From NCBI GenBank assembly GCA_900320795.1, contig ONTQ01000014.1, positions 1 to 37,066 of the forward strand: DNA of 37,066 bases. The letters are read 5' to 3'. Under the pieces are notes generated by a model. That model saw nothing but the letters and a program-made list of their open reading frames with translations, had not been told where the DNA came from and searched no databases. The position numbers were made by a program, and so were the translations under genes. Below are positions 7,942 to 15,335 of this stretch, piece by piece. The stretch's first letter is position 1; every line of letters starts with the position of its first letter. The DNA comes from an uncultured Bacteroidales bacterium. Its GTDB lineage: Bacteria; Bacteroidota; Bacteroidia; Bacteroidales; UBA932.

Positions 7942-9723
7942 TTAAAAGTCATAGGAATATTCCGCCCGGACATCTACGTGGATTGCCTCTGCGTCAGAAG
8001 CTACGTTGGGATTCATCACAACGTCTTCCGTAGGGAACGGGATGGTGAACATGGAGGCCTTTACGTCGGTGAGTTCACCGGAGGTATCGTAAGTTACGGC
8101 ACTGGCATCCCACGGACGGGCGCCGGGGCCTGCATAGTTGCCCTGTTCGTCGGTCACGAACGTCTTGTAAACAGCGTCCAGACCGCTCCAGGTGGAACGG
8201 CGCTGGGCCAGGAGATCGTTGATGCAACCCTGGGCGTCGTAGTAGGAACGGCGGACAAAGTCGTACCAGTTGTCACCTTCGAGGGCCAGTTCCAGACGGC
8301 GCTCTTTCCAGATGTCGTTGATGGTGATGGTGGTGTAAAGAGAAGCGTGGGCACGGGCGCGTACCTTGTTCACATATTCCAGTGCGGTGGCGGTGTCACC
8401 GGTGAGGAATGCGGCTTCGGCATAGACCAGATAGATGTCACCCAAACGGAGGATATGGGTGGGAAGTTGGTTGTACATGCCGAAGGAAGGATAACCGAAG
8501 GCAGCCACGTGGTCGGCCACGTCACCGTAGAGGTGCTTGGCATAGTTGGCGCCGGAGCCGCAGCCGAAACTCTTGCTGGAAGCGTTGGCGCTGAGGCCGC
8601 CCGGGCAATAAGAATCGTCATAGAAGAAACGGTAGAAGTCGAAGCCGCCCTTGTCGGACCAGAAATAGTCGTACTGGTCGCCGAACATCATCATGGTGGC
8701 TTGACGGCGGTCATCGTTGTTCACGCGGTTCTGGGGATTCTCGGTAGCGGAAACGCCGAAGAGGTCCTGCAGGTCCACGGAAGGGCCTTTCCAGTCTCCC
8801 CAGAGGTTACCGTTCTCGTCGAAGCCCACCAGGCCTACGTCGCACTGGATGGAGTTCTGGGAGGTCCAGGTCTCCTGCTTGCACTGCCAGTGCCAGGTGA
8901 AGAGTTCCTCACCGGTCTGCTGGAACTGGGCGGGAGTCATGCGGAAGATGTCGGAGTACTTGGGGGTAAGGGTACGGCCGGAGTTCAGGATGACATCTTT
9001 GGCGTAGTCGCGGGCCTTTTCCAGGTCTGACTGGCTCAGGGCACCGGTAACACCGGCTTTGGTGAGATAAACCTTGGCAAGGAGAGCCTCTGCCGCATAG
9101 TAGTCGATGCGGTTCAGTTTGCCGATATAGGCATTCTTCGGAAGCAGTTCCATGGCTTTCTCCAAGGTCATGATGATGTACTCATAGACATCGGCCTTCT
9201 GGACTTTGTAAACGTCATTGTAACTGGCTTCCTTGATGGTTTCGGTGTTGTCGTGGATAATGGGGACGTCACCGAAGGTGCGCACAAGGAAGAAATAGGT
9301 CATGGCCTTCCATGCCAGCACTTCACCGATGCAACGCTCATAGGTAGCCCAGGTGATATCCGGGCTGGTGGAAGCCTGGATGTTGCGGATGACCGTATTA
9401 CACTGGGCGTTCACGGCCCACAGGGAATAAGCCATGTTCTTGAGGTCCTGGTCCGTACCGTTCACGGTAAGGGTGGAATAGGCGTTCTGGCCCTGATAGA
9501 CATTGCCGCACATGGTTTCGGAACCATAGATATAGAAGCGGATGATATCGTACCAGGGAGAGTTGTAGAGGTAGTTGATGCCCTGTTCCAACTGGGCGTC
9601 GTTCTGGTAGAAGAGCGCAGTGGTGTAACTGTCCTCGGAAGGACGGTTGAGGAACTTGGAGCAGGAGGATGCGCCGAAAGCGATAACCGCGACAAGCGCA
9701 ATGTATTTCAATGCATTTTTCAT
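7942..9723 (-). CDS. susD: SusD/RagB-family starch-binding-like lipoprotein
   Basis: The ATG at 9723 gives a 593-residue protein with a clear lipoprotein signal (A-S-S-C, Cys21). A longer reading frame reaches 9771 but would start inside susC. A GGAGG sequence sits 8 bases before this ATG, which favours it over the in-frame ATGs at 9729 and 9738. The mature part has typical SusD features: the L-N-R-P-S-E-D start, TPR-like helices, L-R-L-G-D-I-Y-L-V-Y-A-E-A and the W-K-E-R-R-L-E-L-A-L-E-G motif. SusD proteins form the lid over the SusC porin and help load oligosaccharides. It begins 17 bases after the susC stop. Confidence 0.96.
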   Translation of the reverse strand: MKNALKYIALVAVIAFGASSCSKFLNRPSEDSYTTALFYQNDAQLEQGINYLYNSPWYDIIRFYIYGSETMCGNVYQGQNAYSTLTVNGTDQDLKNMAYSLWAVNAQCNTVIRNIQASTSPDITWATYERCIGEVLAWKAMTYFFLVRTFGDVPIIHDNTETIKEASYNDVYKVQKADVYEYIIMTLEKAMELLPKNAYIGKLNRIDYYAAEALLAKVYLTKAGVTGALSQSDLEKARDYAKDVILNSGRTLTPKYSDIFRMTPAQFQQTGEELFTWHWQCKQETWTSQNSIQCDVGLVGFDENGNLWGDWKGPSVDLQDLFGVSATENPQNRVNNDDRRQATMMMFGDQYDYFWSDKGGFDFYRFFYDDSYCPGGLSANASSKSFGCGSGANYAKHLYGDVADHVAAFGYPSFGMYNQLPTHILRLGDIYLVYAEAAFLTGDTATALEYVNKVRARAHASLYTTITINDIWKERRLELALEGDNWYDFVRRSYYDAQGCINDLLAQRRSTWSGLDAVYKTFVTDEQGNYAGPGARPWDASAVTYDTSGELTDVKASMFTIPFPTEDVVMNPNVASDAEAIHVDVRAEYSYDF

Positions 9724-9740
9724 ATTCATTTCCTCCATCA

Positions 9741-12700
9741 TTAGAAAGTAATGTTCACACCGAAGGAACAAGTCATCGGGGAAGGATAACGTCCGTTATC
9801 CACACCGAAGGTAAGGCCGGAAGAATCCTGCGTGGATGCACCCACTTCAGGATCGAAACCTTTGTATTTGGTGAAGGTATAGAGGTTCTGGATATTCATG
9901 TACAGGCGGATGTTTTCAATCTTGGCCTTTTCCAGAAGACTCTTCGGGAAAGTGTAACCGAGGGTGATGTTCTTGATGCGAAGATAAGAGCCATCCTCGA
10001 TGTAACGGGTGCTCAGACGGTCGTTGTCGTTCGGGTCCTGAATGGACGGACGCGGAGTCTTGGTGCCACTGTTGGAGACACGCACGTTGGAGATGTCATC
10101 CTGCCAGGAAGAGCCGTCGGCATAGGTCTTGGCGGGATCGATAACCTCCAGGCGGGCGCGTTCCTTGATGTCCACGTGCTGGTTGGTCCAGGTGCTGTTC
10201 ATGTGCACCAGACCGTTGTAACCCTGGCCCATCATGTTGTAGTTGAGAACCTTGTTGCCCACGGAGCCGTTGAGGAAAATGGAGAGGTCCACATTCTTGT
10301 AACGGAAGGTGTTGGTCCAGCCGAAGGTGAACTTCGGAAGCGGGGAACCGATATTGGTACGGTCCTTCTCGTTGATGACACCGTCATTATTCACATCCTT
10401 GAATTTGAGGTCGCCGGGCCATACCGTGGTGTAACGGTTGAAGACGCCGTCCTCGGGGAACTTCTCGGCCTTCGGGGAGTTCATGATGTCGTCGAAGTCC
10501 TTGTAAACGCCTTCCACCACATAACCGTAGAAGTTATAGAGGGACTCGCCGATTTCGGTCACGGAGACGATATCGCTCCACTGGCCGTAACCCACGAGTT
10601 GTGCGTTGGCGCTGCCGTCCAGGGCCATCAGTTTGTTCTGGTTGAAGGAAACCTGGAGGTTGGAATCCCAGCCGAAGTTCTTCTTGTCGATCGGGTGGGT
10701 ATCCAGGGTGATTTCCAGACCGCGGTTGCGGATGGTGCCGTAGTTGCCCTTCGGGGCGGCCAGGGCGGAAGAGCCGTTACCCTGGGTACCCATATAGGAA
10801 GGAAGGGTCATGGACATGAGCATGTCGGAGGAAATCTTCTGGTAGAGGTCCACCGTAAGGTTAATCTTGTTCTCCAGGAAACTCAAATCCAAGCCGATGT
10901 TCACCTGCTCCTGCTTCTCCCAGTGGATACCGGTGTTGGCAATATTGGAAGGACGCTGGCTGTCACCGAGGCCGGTAGGCATCTTGCTCATGCCGGACTC
11001 CCAGGCGCCGCCACCGATGTTGGCGTTACCGGTCTGACCCCAGCCCAGACGAATCTTACCGCTGTTGAGGCCGATGGTCTCGCTGAAGTTCTTCAGGAAT
11101 TTCTCGTTGGTGAAACGCCAGCTGCCGGCCACGGAATGGAAGCCCGCCCAACGGTTATCCGGACCGAAGTTGGAAGAACCGTCATAACGGAAGGTGTAGG
11201 TGAGCAGATAGCGGTTGTCGTAGTTGTAGGTCTCACGGGTGAAGAAGGAGGCCATGGCGGAGGAACCGAAACCGGAGCCCACCGTGGGGTTACCCGTTGC
11301 CAGACGCAGGTTGTGGATTTCGTCGGAAGGAAGGCCGGTGTTGGAAGCGCTCAGGTAATTCCATTTGGATTCCCAGGCCTCCTGGCCGATCATGGCGGTG
11401 AGGCTGTGCTTTCCGAAGGTGTTGGAATACGTGAGGTAGTTCTTCAGGGACCAGTACGTGCTGGCATTGCGCTGGGCACTCATGGAGTTGTTGCCGCGCT
11501 GCCAGCCGCCCAGGTTCACCATGGGCTTGTAAGTGGTGGCCTCGGAGTGGCTGAAGTCGAAACCGACCTCGCTGCGCCATACGAAATGCTTGATGGGCGT
11601 GAGTTCGGCATAGACGTTACCGGTGAGTTTCTGACGTTTGAGGAGGTTCTCGTCCAGCATAGCCAGGGCCACCGGGTTGGCGGAGGTGTAACCCTCGCGG
11701 ACCGTAGTGGAATAATTGCCGTCCAGGTCATAGACCGGGATGTCGGGCAGCGTGGACAGGGAGTAGAAGATGACACCTTCCTGACCGTCGGCCAATTTGA
11801 TATTGTCGTTGGTAATGGCGTAGGTGGCATTCACACCCAGTTTGAGCCATTCCTTGAGTTGGGCGTCCAGATTGGTACGGAAACTCAGACGGTTGAAGTT
11901 GGAACCGATGATGGTACCTTCCTGGTTCATGTAGGAACCGGAGACATAGTACTGCACTTTCTCGGAACCGCCCTGGGCGCTCACCTGATGCTGGTGCTGG
12001 AGAGCGGTGCGGAACACCTCGTCCTGCCAGTTGGTACCCTTGCCGAGGATGGAAGGATCGGCATACCAACCGTTGTGGTCCACCAGGCCCAGATCCACCA
12101 TGTCGTTGTAATACTCGGCGAATTCGCGGAGGTTCATCATGTCGATGCGGCTGGTCTGGCGCGATACGGCCACCATGCCGTCATAAGAGAACTTGGCGTC
12201 GCCGGCCTTACCGTGCTTGGTGGTGATGAGGACGACACCGTTTGCGCCCTGGGCACCGTAGATGGCCGTTGCAGAGGCATCTTTCAGGATTTCCATGGAT
12301 ACGATATCGGCCGGGTTGATGGTGGCCAGCGGGGAGATGGTGGACACCTTGCCGTTGCCCAGGCCGCCCAGACCGAAGTCTCCTCCGGAATTACCGCCAC
12401 CCTGGATGATTACACCGTCGATAACGTACAGCGGCTCGGCATTGGCGTTGACCGTCGCCTGACCACGCACGCGGATGGAGGAAGAAGAACCCGGGGCACC
12501 GGAAGTCTGCACGGCAGACACACCGGCTGCACGTCCCTGCAGGGACTGGTCCAGCGAAGAAATGATGGAGCCTTTCAGGTCTTCCTCCTTCATGGAAACG
12601 GAAGCACCGGACAGGTCACTTCTTTTCATGGTACCGTAACCCACGACGACGACCTCGTCGAGGAATTCGGTATCCTCTTTCAGGAGCACGTTGATGACAG

Positions 12701-12953
12701 TCCGGCTGCCCACAGCAATCTCCTGGGTTGCATAGCCGATGGAAGAGAACACGAGCGTAGCACCGGGCTTCACCGTGATCACGTAGTTTCCATCAAGGTC
12801 TGTGATGGCACCATTGGAGGTGCCCTTCTCCATGACACTGGCTCCGATGACCGGGCCGATATCGTCGGAGACGGTACCGGTCACCTTGGTCTGTGCGAAC
12901 AAGGCAGTGGTAGCGAGGAGCGCCAGCATGAAGGTCACAAATTTTTGTTTCAT
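9741..12953 (-). CDS. susC: SusC/RagA-family TonB-dependent outer-membrane transporter
   Basis: The 1070-residue protein has a Sec signal peptide ending near F-A-Q (residue 21) and an N-terminal carboxypeptidase-regulatory-like domain (about 22-95). A TonB-box region D-E-V-V-V-V-G-Y-G comes next. A plug domain includes the S-S-I-R-V-R-G and P-L-Y-V-I-D-G motifs, followed by a large beta-barrel that ends in a terminal aromatic residue (N-I-T-F). It imports mannan oligosaccharides across the outer membrane with its SusD lid, energised through TonB. The gene follows the GH5 mannanase by 22 bases and precedes susD. Length and motifs are normal for the family. Substrate is inferred from the locus. 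Confidence 0.96.
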   Translation of the reverse strand: MKQKFVTFMLALLATTALFAQTKVTGTVSDDIGPVIGASVMEKGTSNGAITDLDGNYVITVKPGATLVFSSIGYATQEIAVGSRTVINVLLKEDTEFLDEVVVVGYGTMKRSDLSGASVSMKEEDLKGSIISSLDQSLQGRAAGVSAVQTSGAPGSSSSIRVRGQATVNANAEPLYVIDGVIIQGGGNSGGDFGLGGLGNGKVSTISPLATINPADIVSMEILKDASATAIYGAQGANGVVLITTKHGKAGDAKFSYDGMVAVSRQTSRIDMMNLREFAEYYNDMVDLGLVDHNGWYADPSILGKGTNWQDEVFRTALQHQHQVSAQGGSEKVQYYVSGSYMNQEGTIIGSNFNRLSFRTNLDAQLKEWLKLGVNATYAITNDNIKLADGQEGVIFYSLSTLPDIPVYDLDGNYSTTVREGYTSANPVALAMLDENLLKRQKLTGNVYAELTPIKHFVWRSEVGFDFSHSEATTYKPMVNLGGWQRGNNSMSAQRNASTYWSLKNYLTYSNTFGKHSLTAMIGQEAWESKWNYLSASNTGLPSDEIHNLRLATGNPTVGSGFGSSAMASFFTRETYNYDNRYLLTYTFRYDGSSNFGPDNRWAGFHSVAGSWRFTNEKFLKNFSETIGLNSGKIRLGWGQTGNANIGGGAWESGMSKMPTGLGDSQRPSNIANTGIHWEKQEQVNIGLDLSFLENKINLTVDLYQKISSDMLMSMTLPSYMGTQGNGSSALAAPKGNYGTIRNRGLEITLDTHPIDKKNFGWDSNLQVSFNQNKLMALDGSANAQLVGYGQWSDIVSVTEIGESLYNFYGYVVEGVYKDFDDIMNSPKAEKFPEDGVFNRYTTVWPGDLKFKDVNNDGVINEKDRTNIGSPLPKFTFGWTNTFRYKNVDLSIFLNGSVGNKVLNYNMMGQGYNGLVHMNSTWTNQHVDIKERARLEVIDPAKTYADGSSWQDDISNVRVSNSGTKTPRPSIQDPNDNDRLSTRYIEDGSYLRIKNITLGYTFPKSLLEKAKIENIRLYMNIQNLYTFTKYKGFDPEVGASTQDSSGLTFGVDNGRYPSPMTCSFGVNITF

Positions 12954-12975
12954 GCTACTTGATTTTGGTTAATAA

Positions 12976-14250
12976 TTATTGTTGGTTTAGATTGTCGATT
13001 GCCGCTTTGATGACATCCACCGTAGTATCGGTGATATAGACGCCGTTCAGGCCCTGCGCCTCCTGGGCCGGATCTCCCGTGTAAGGATCGCCGCTTTCCC
13101 ACTGACTGTGAAGGGGCTGGGCGTAACCGCTCCATCCCCAGAAGTTGACACCCTGGAGAGAATTTCCCACCAAAGAGAACATATATTTATAATAGCCGTC
13201 ACGGCCCACAGTGGAAGCTTCGCGGGAGGGATTGAAACCGTCGCGGGGATAGCCGAACTCCTCACACACGATGGGCTGGCCCAGCTTTCGCGCCAGTTCC
13301 CGGTGAAGGCCGATATAGTTTTCTGTCTTGGCGATGGCCTCGGGAAGGTCTTCCACCAGATGCTCCGGACGGGCCCAGCTCCAGTTGTAGGGCCAGATGT
13401 GGATGGTCATATAGTCAACGCCGGGGATGCTGCAAACCCTTTCCAGGAGGGCGGCGTCATTCTCGCAGCCCCACTCCCCCTCACTGCCAACAGACAACAG
13501 GTGGTTGGGATCCAGTTCCTTGATCATGCGGGCACTTTCCGTGAGCCAGCCGATAAAGCCGTCCTGGATTTCCTTTTCGGAAGAAAAGCAGCGGGGTTCG
13601 TTGCCAATCTGCCAGGCAAAAATGGCCGGATCTTCCTTGTAGGGTTTGCCGGTGATGCTGTTGGTGCGGCCCACAATCGCCCTTACATGGTTGTAAAAGA
13701 GCTCTTGAGCATCCCGGGAAGTCTGGAACTTACGCATCTGCTGCATGAATGGCCAGTAGCCGTCAATCAACGGGATGAGAGCCTTCTCTCCGGTGGCCCA
13801 TTCCAGATATTGGCCGTAGCCACCGCTCCATTCCCAGGAATTGTTCATATACAGGACAGCCTGCATGCCGCGCTTGCCCAGTTCGGCCAGGAAACGGTCC
13901 AAGCCGACCAGGAGCGTGTCATTATAGACACCGGGCGCTTTCTGGAGCGTGGGCTCCACGCGGGAGAACACACCATCCTCTCCGTCTGCGCCCACCAGAA
14001 CACGGAGATTGTCGATTCCCATGGCGTGAAGGCAGTCCAGTTCTTTTGTCAGACGTGCAAAATCGCCTCCACGGCCTTCAGAAGCCAGGATGGGACCGTA
14101 CCAGAAATTGGTCCCGATGTAAGTGTAAGGCTTGCCGTCACGGACAAACTGACCGTCAACTATGGTAACAAAAGCTGTTTCCTCGTTGGAACAGGAAAAA
14201 ACCCCGCCGGAAAACAAAAGCCCCAGCAGACATTTCAGTGCTATTTTCAT
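12976..14250 (-). CDS. GH5 endo-beta-1,4-mannanase lipoprotein (subfamily 7-like), first gene of the operon
   Basis: I chose the ATG at 14250 (424 residues) because it places the lipobox V-F-S-C at Cys20 and leaves a short leader after the promoter; the in-frame ATG at 14265 is possible. The catalytic domain starts G-Q-F-V-R-D-G-K-P-Y-x-Y-I-G-T-N-F-W-Y, typical of GH5_7 mannanases. It has the acid/base in Q-I-G-N-E-P-R (Glu218) and the nucleophile in C-E-E-F-G (Glu331). The residues after the lipid Cys (S-N-E-E) are acidic, consistent with surface export signals of Bacteroidota. It is likely a surface endo-mannanase. Being first in the operon, ahead of susC, is somewhat unusual, as susC is often first. 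Confidence 0.9.
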   Translation of the reverse strand: MKIALKCLLGLLFSGGVFSCSNEETAFVTIVDGQFVRDGKPYTYIGTNFWYGPILASEGRGGDFARLTKELDCLHAMGIDNLRVLVGADGEDGVFSRVEPTLQKAPGVYNDTLLVGLDRFLAELGKRGMQAVLYMNNSWEWSGGYGQYLEWATGEKALIPLIDGYWPFMQQMRKFQTSRDAQELFYNHVRAIVGRTNSITGKPYKEDPAIFAWQIGNEPRCFSSEKEIQDGFIGWLTESARMIKELDPNHLLSVGSEGEWGCENDAALLERVCSIPGVDYMTIHIWPYNWSWARPEHLVEDLPEAIAKTENYIGLHRELARKLGQPIVCEEFGYPRDGFNPSREASTVGRDGYYKYMFSLVGNSLQGVNFWGWSGYAQPLHSQWESGDPYTGDPAQEAQGLNGVYITDTTVDVIKAAIDNLNQQ

Positions 14251-14273
14251 TATGTTGGCCGACATAAATATTT

Positions 14274-14312
14274 GTACATTGCAAATGTACGCGATTCTCC
14301 CTGCGCGGAAAA
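14274..14312 (-). promoter_or_regulatory. Predicted mannan-operon promoter with a 7-bp inverted repeat over the -7 box
   Basis: On the minus strand TACATTTG (14289-14282) matches the Bacteroidota -7 consensus TAnnTTTG. The -33 position, 20 bases upstream, reads TTT instead of TTG, as expected for an activator-dependent promoter. GTACATT-gca-AATGTAC (14274-14290) is a perfect inverted repeat covering the -7 box. Predicted transcription begins near 14278. Confidence 0.6.
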
Positions 14313-14331
14313 ATGAAAAATTGACTAAATC

Positions 14332-14348
14332 TGATACTTTTTTAACAT
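14332..14348. repeat. 17-bp motif, copy 1 (candidate AraC-regulator site)
   Basis: TGATACTTTTTTAACAT lies just after the araC stop and about 20 bases upstream of the mannan-operon -33 position. It matches the copy at 15267-15283 at 16 of 17 bases. Both copies are in intergenic DNA flanking the araC gene. Confidence 0.6.
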
Positions 14349-14351
14349 CCG

Positions 14352-15230
14352 CTAGACAAATACCCTGTTCTTGGTGAAAAGCGTGCGGAAATCCCGGGGC
14401 GTGTACCCCCTTCGCGTCTTGAACATCCGGTTGAAATTGGACAGGTTATTGAAACCGCAGGCATAACAGATTTCGCTGATGCTGGCAGAGGTATCGACCA
14501 GCATTCTGGCAGCGTTGCCAAGTCGCGTATCGATGATGAAATCCACTAGGGTCCGGTTGGCATGCTGCTTGAAAAAACGGCTGAAGGCACTGGGGGCCAT
14601 GCCCACCAGAGAAGCCAAATCCTCCAGGCGCAGTGGTTCCGCATAATGAACTGAAATATAATCCTTTACCTTTGCCACTCGCCGGCTTTCACGGGCATCG
14701 TCGCGATGGGTGAAAGAAGAGGAAGCCAGGGTACGGGCATCCGGATCAAGAGACAGTTCGTTCAAAATCTTGAGCATGGTGAGGAACTGTTCGAAGTGCT
14801 CTTCCAGCGAGGCGATGCTGTCCAGATAACCGTACACTTTCATGATGGCGGGCATGGAAAAAGTGACGCCCAGCCGGGCCCGTTCGAACATCTTCCGGAT
14901 AGAGGAAAACTGATTGCGGCTCAGGAGTTTCGCGTCCAGCAGATCGGCCGAAAACTGAATGGTGATTTCCCGCACGTCCGCCTCTGTACAGTTGCCCTGC
15001 CGCCAGGCATGTTCCAGGCCGTCCCCGGTAACAAGGGTAAGTTCGTAGTCTCCAATCTCTTCAATGCTGTCGCCTACAACACGCTGAACCCCTTTTCCCC
15101 GCTCAATGAAGTTGAGTTCGAATTCTTCATGGGAATGGATGGGATACAGGAACTCGCTTTTGTGCCTTTCTACAATATAAAAGCAGTCTTTGTCCGTAAT
15201 GGGCGGTATTTCCCGCAGGATTTTGGTCAT
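14352..15230 (-). CDS. AraC-family transcriptional regulator of the mannan locus
   Basis: The 292-residue protein has an N-terminal cupin-like sensor domain (about 1-150, with H-S-H-E-E-F-E-L-N). The C-terminal AraC double helix-turn-helix lies at about 190-285, including L-E-D-L-A-S-L-V-G-M-A-P-S-A-F-S-R-F-F-K and the signature G-F-N-N-L-S-N-F-N-R-M-F-K-x-x-x-G-Y-T-P. There is no signal peptide or membrane segment, so it is a cytoplasmic one-component regulator rather than a hybrid two-component system. It sits between the mannan operon (same strand, downstream) and the divergent GH36 gene. It is expected to sense a mannan or galactomannan breakdown product and activate both units; the 17-bp repeats are candidate sites. 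Effector and direction of control are inference. Confidence 0.92.
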   Translation of the reverse strand: MTKILREIPPITDKDCFYIVERHKSEFLYPIHSHEEFELNFIERGKGVQRVVGDSIEEIGDYELTLVTGDGLEHAWRQGNCTEADVREITIQFSADLLDAKLLSRNQFSSIRKMFERARLGVTFSMPAIMKVYGYLDSIASLEEHFEQFLTMLKILNELSLDPDARTLASSSFTHRDDARESRRVAKVKDYISVHYAEPLRLEDLASLVGMAPSAFSRFFKQHANRTLVDFIIDTRLGNAARMLVDTSASISEICYACGFNNLSNFNRMFKTRRGYTPRDFRTLFTKNRVFV

Positions 15231-15249
15231 TTCTTGTCCTTCTTTTGGA

Positions 15250-15280
15250 CAAAGATAGAGTTTTTTTGATACTTTTTCAA
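15250..15280 (-). promoter_or_regulatory. araC promoter (TTG-N20-TATCTTTG)
   Basis: The minus strand reads TTG (15280-15278), 20 bases, then TATCTTTG (15257-15250), a full match to the Bacteroidota consensus. The -33 TTG lies inside the second copy of the 17-bp motif, which suggests autoregulation. Predicted leader is about 16 bases. Confidence 0.72.
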
Positions 15281-15283
15281 CAT
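15267..15283. repeat. 17-bp motif, copy 2 (candidate AraC-regulator site)
   Basis: TGATACTTTTTCAACAT differs from the copy at 14332-14348 at one base. It covers the araC -33 element and ends 3 bases before the -33 position of the divergent GH36 promoter, a typical activator position. Confidence 0.6.
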
Positions 15284-15286
15284 AAT

Positions 15287-15317
15287 TTCTTCTTTTGCCA
15301 AATTCTCTCTACCTTTG
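15287..15317 (+). promoter_or_regulatory. GH36 promoter (weak -33, TACCTTTG -7)
   Basis: TACCTTTG (15310-15317) is a full -7 match, placed 18 bases before the start codon. The -33 position reads TTC instead of TTG, so an activator may be needed. Confidence 0.55.
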
Positions 15318-15335
15318 AGGAAACAACAGAATGAC

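Noticed and set aside
9711-12962. Plus-strand open frame of more than 1000 codons opposite susC
   Set aside because: It mirrors susC almost exactly and its translation has no recognisable motifs. High GC and codon bias remove stops from the antisense frame.
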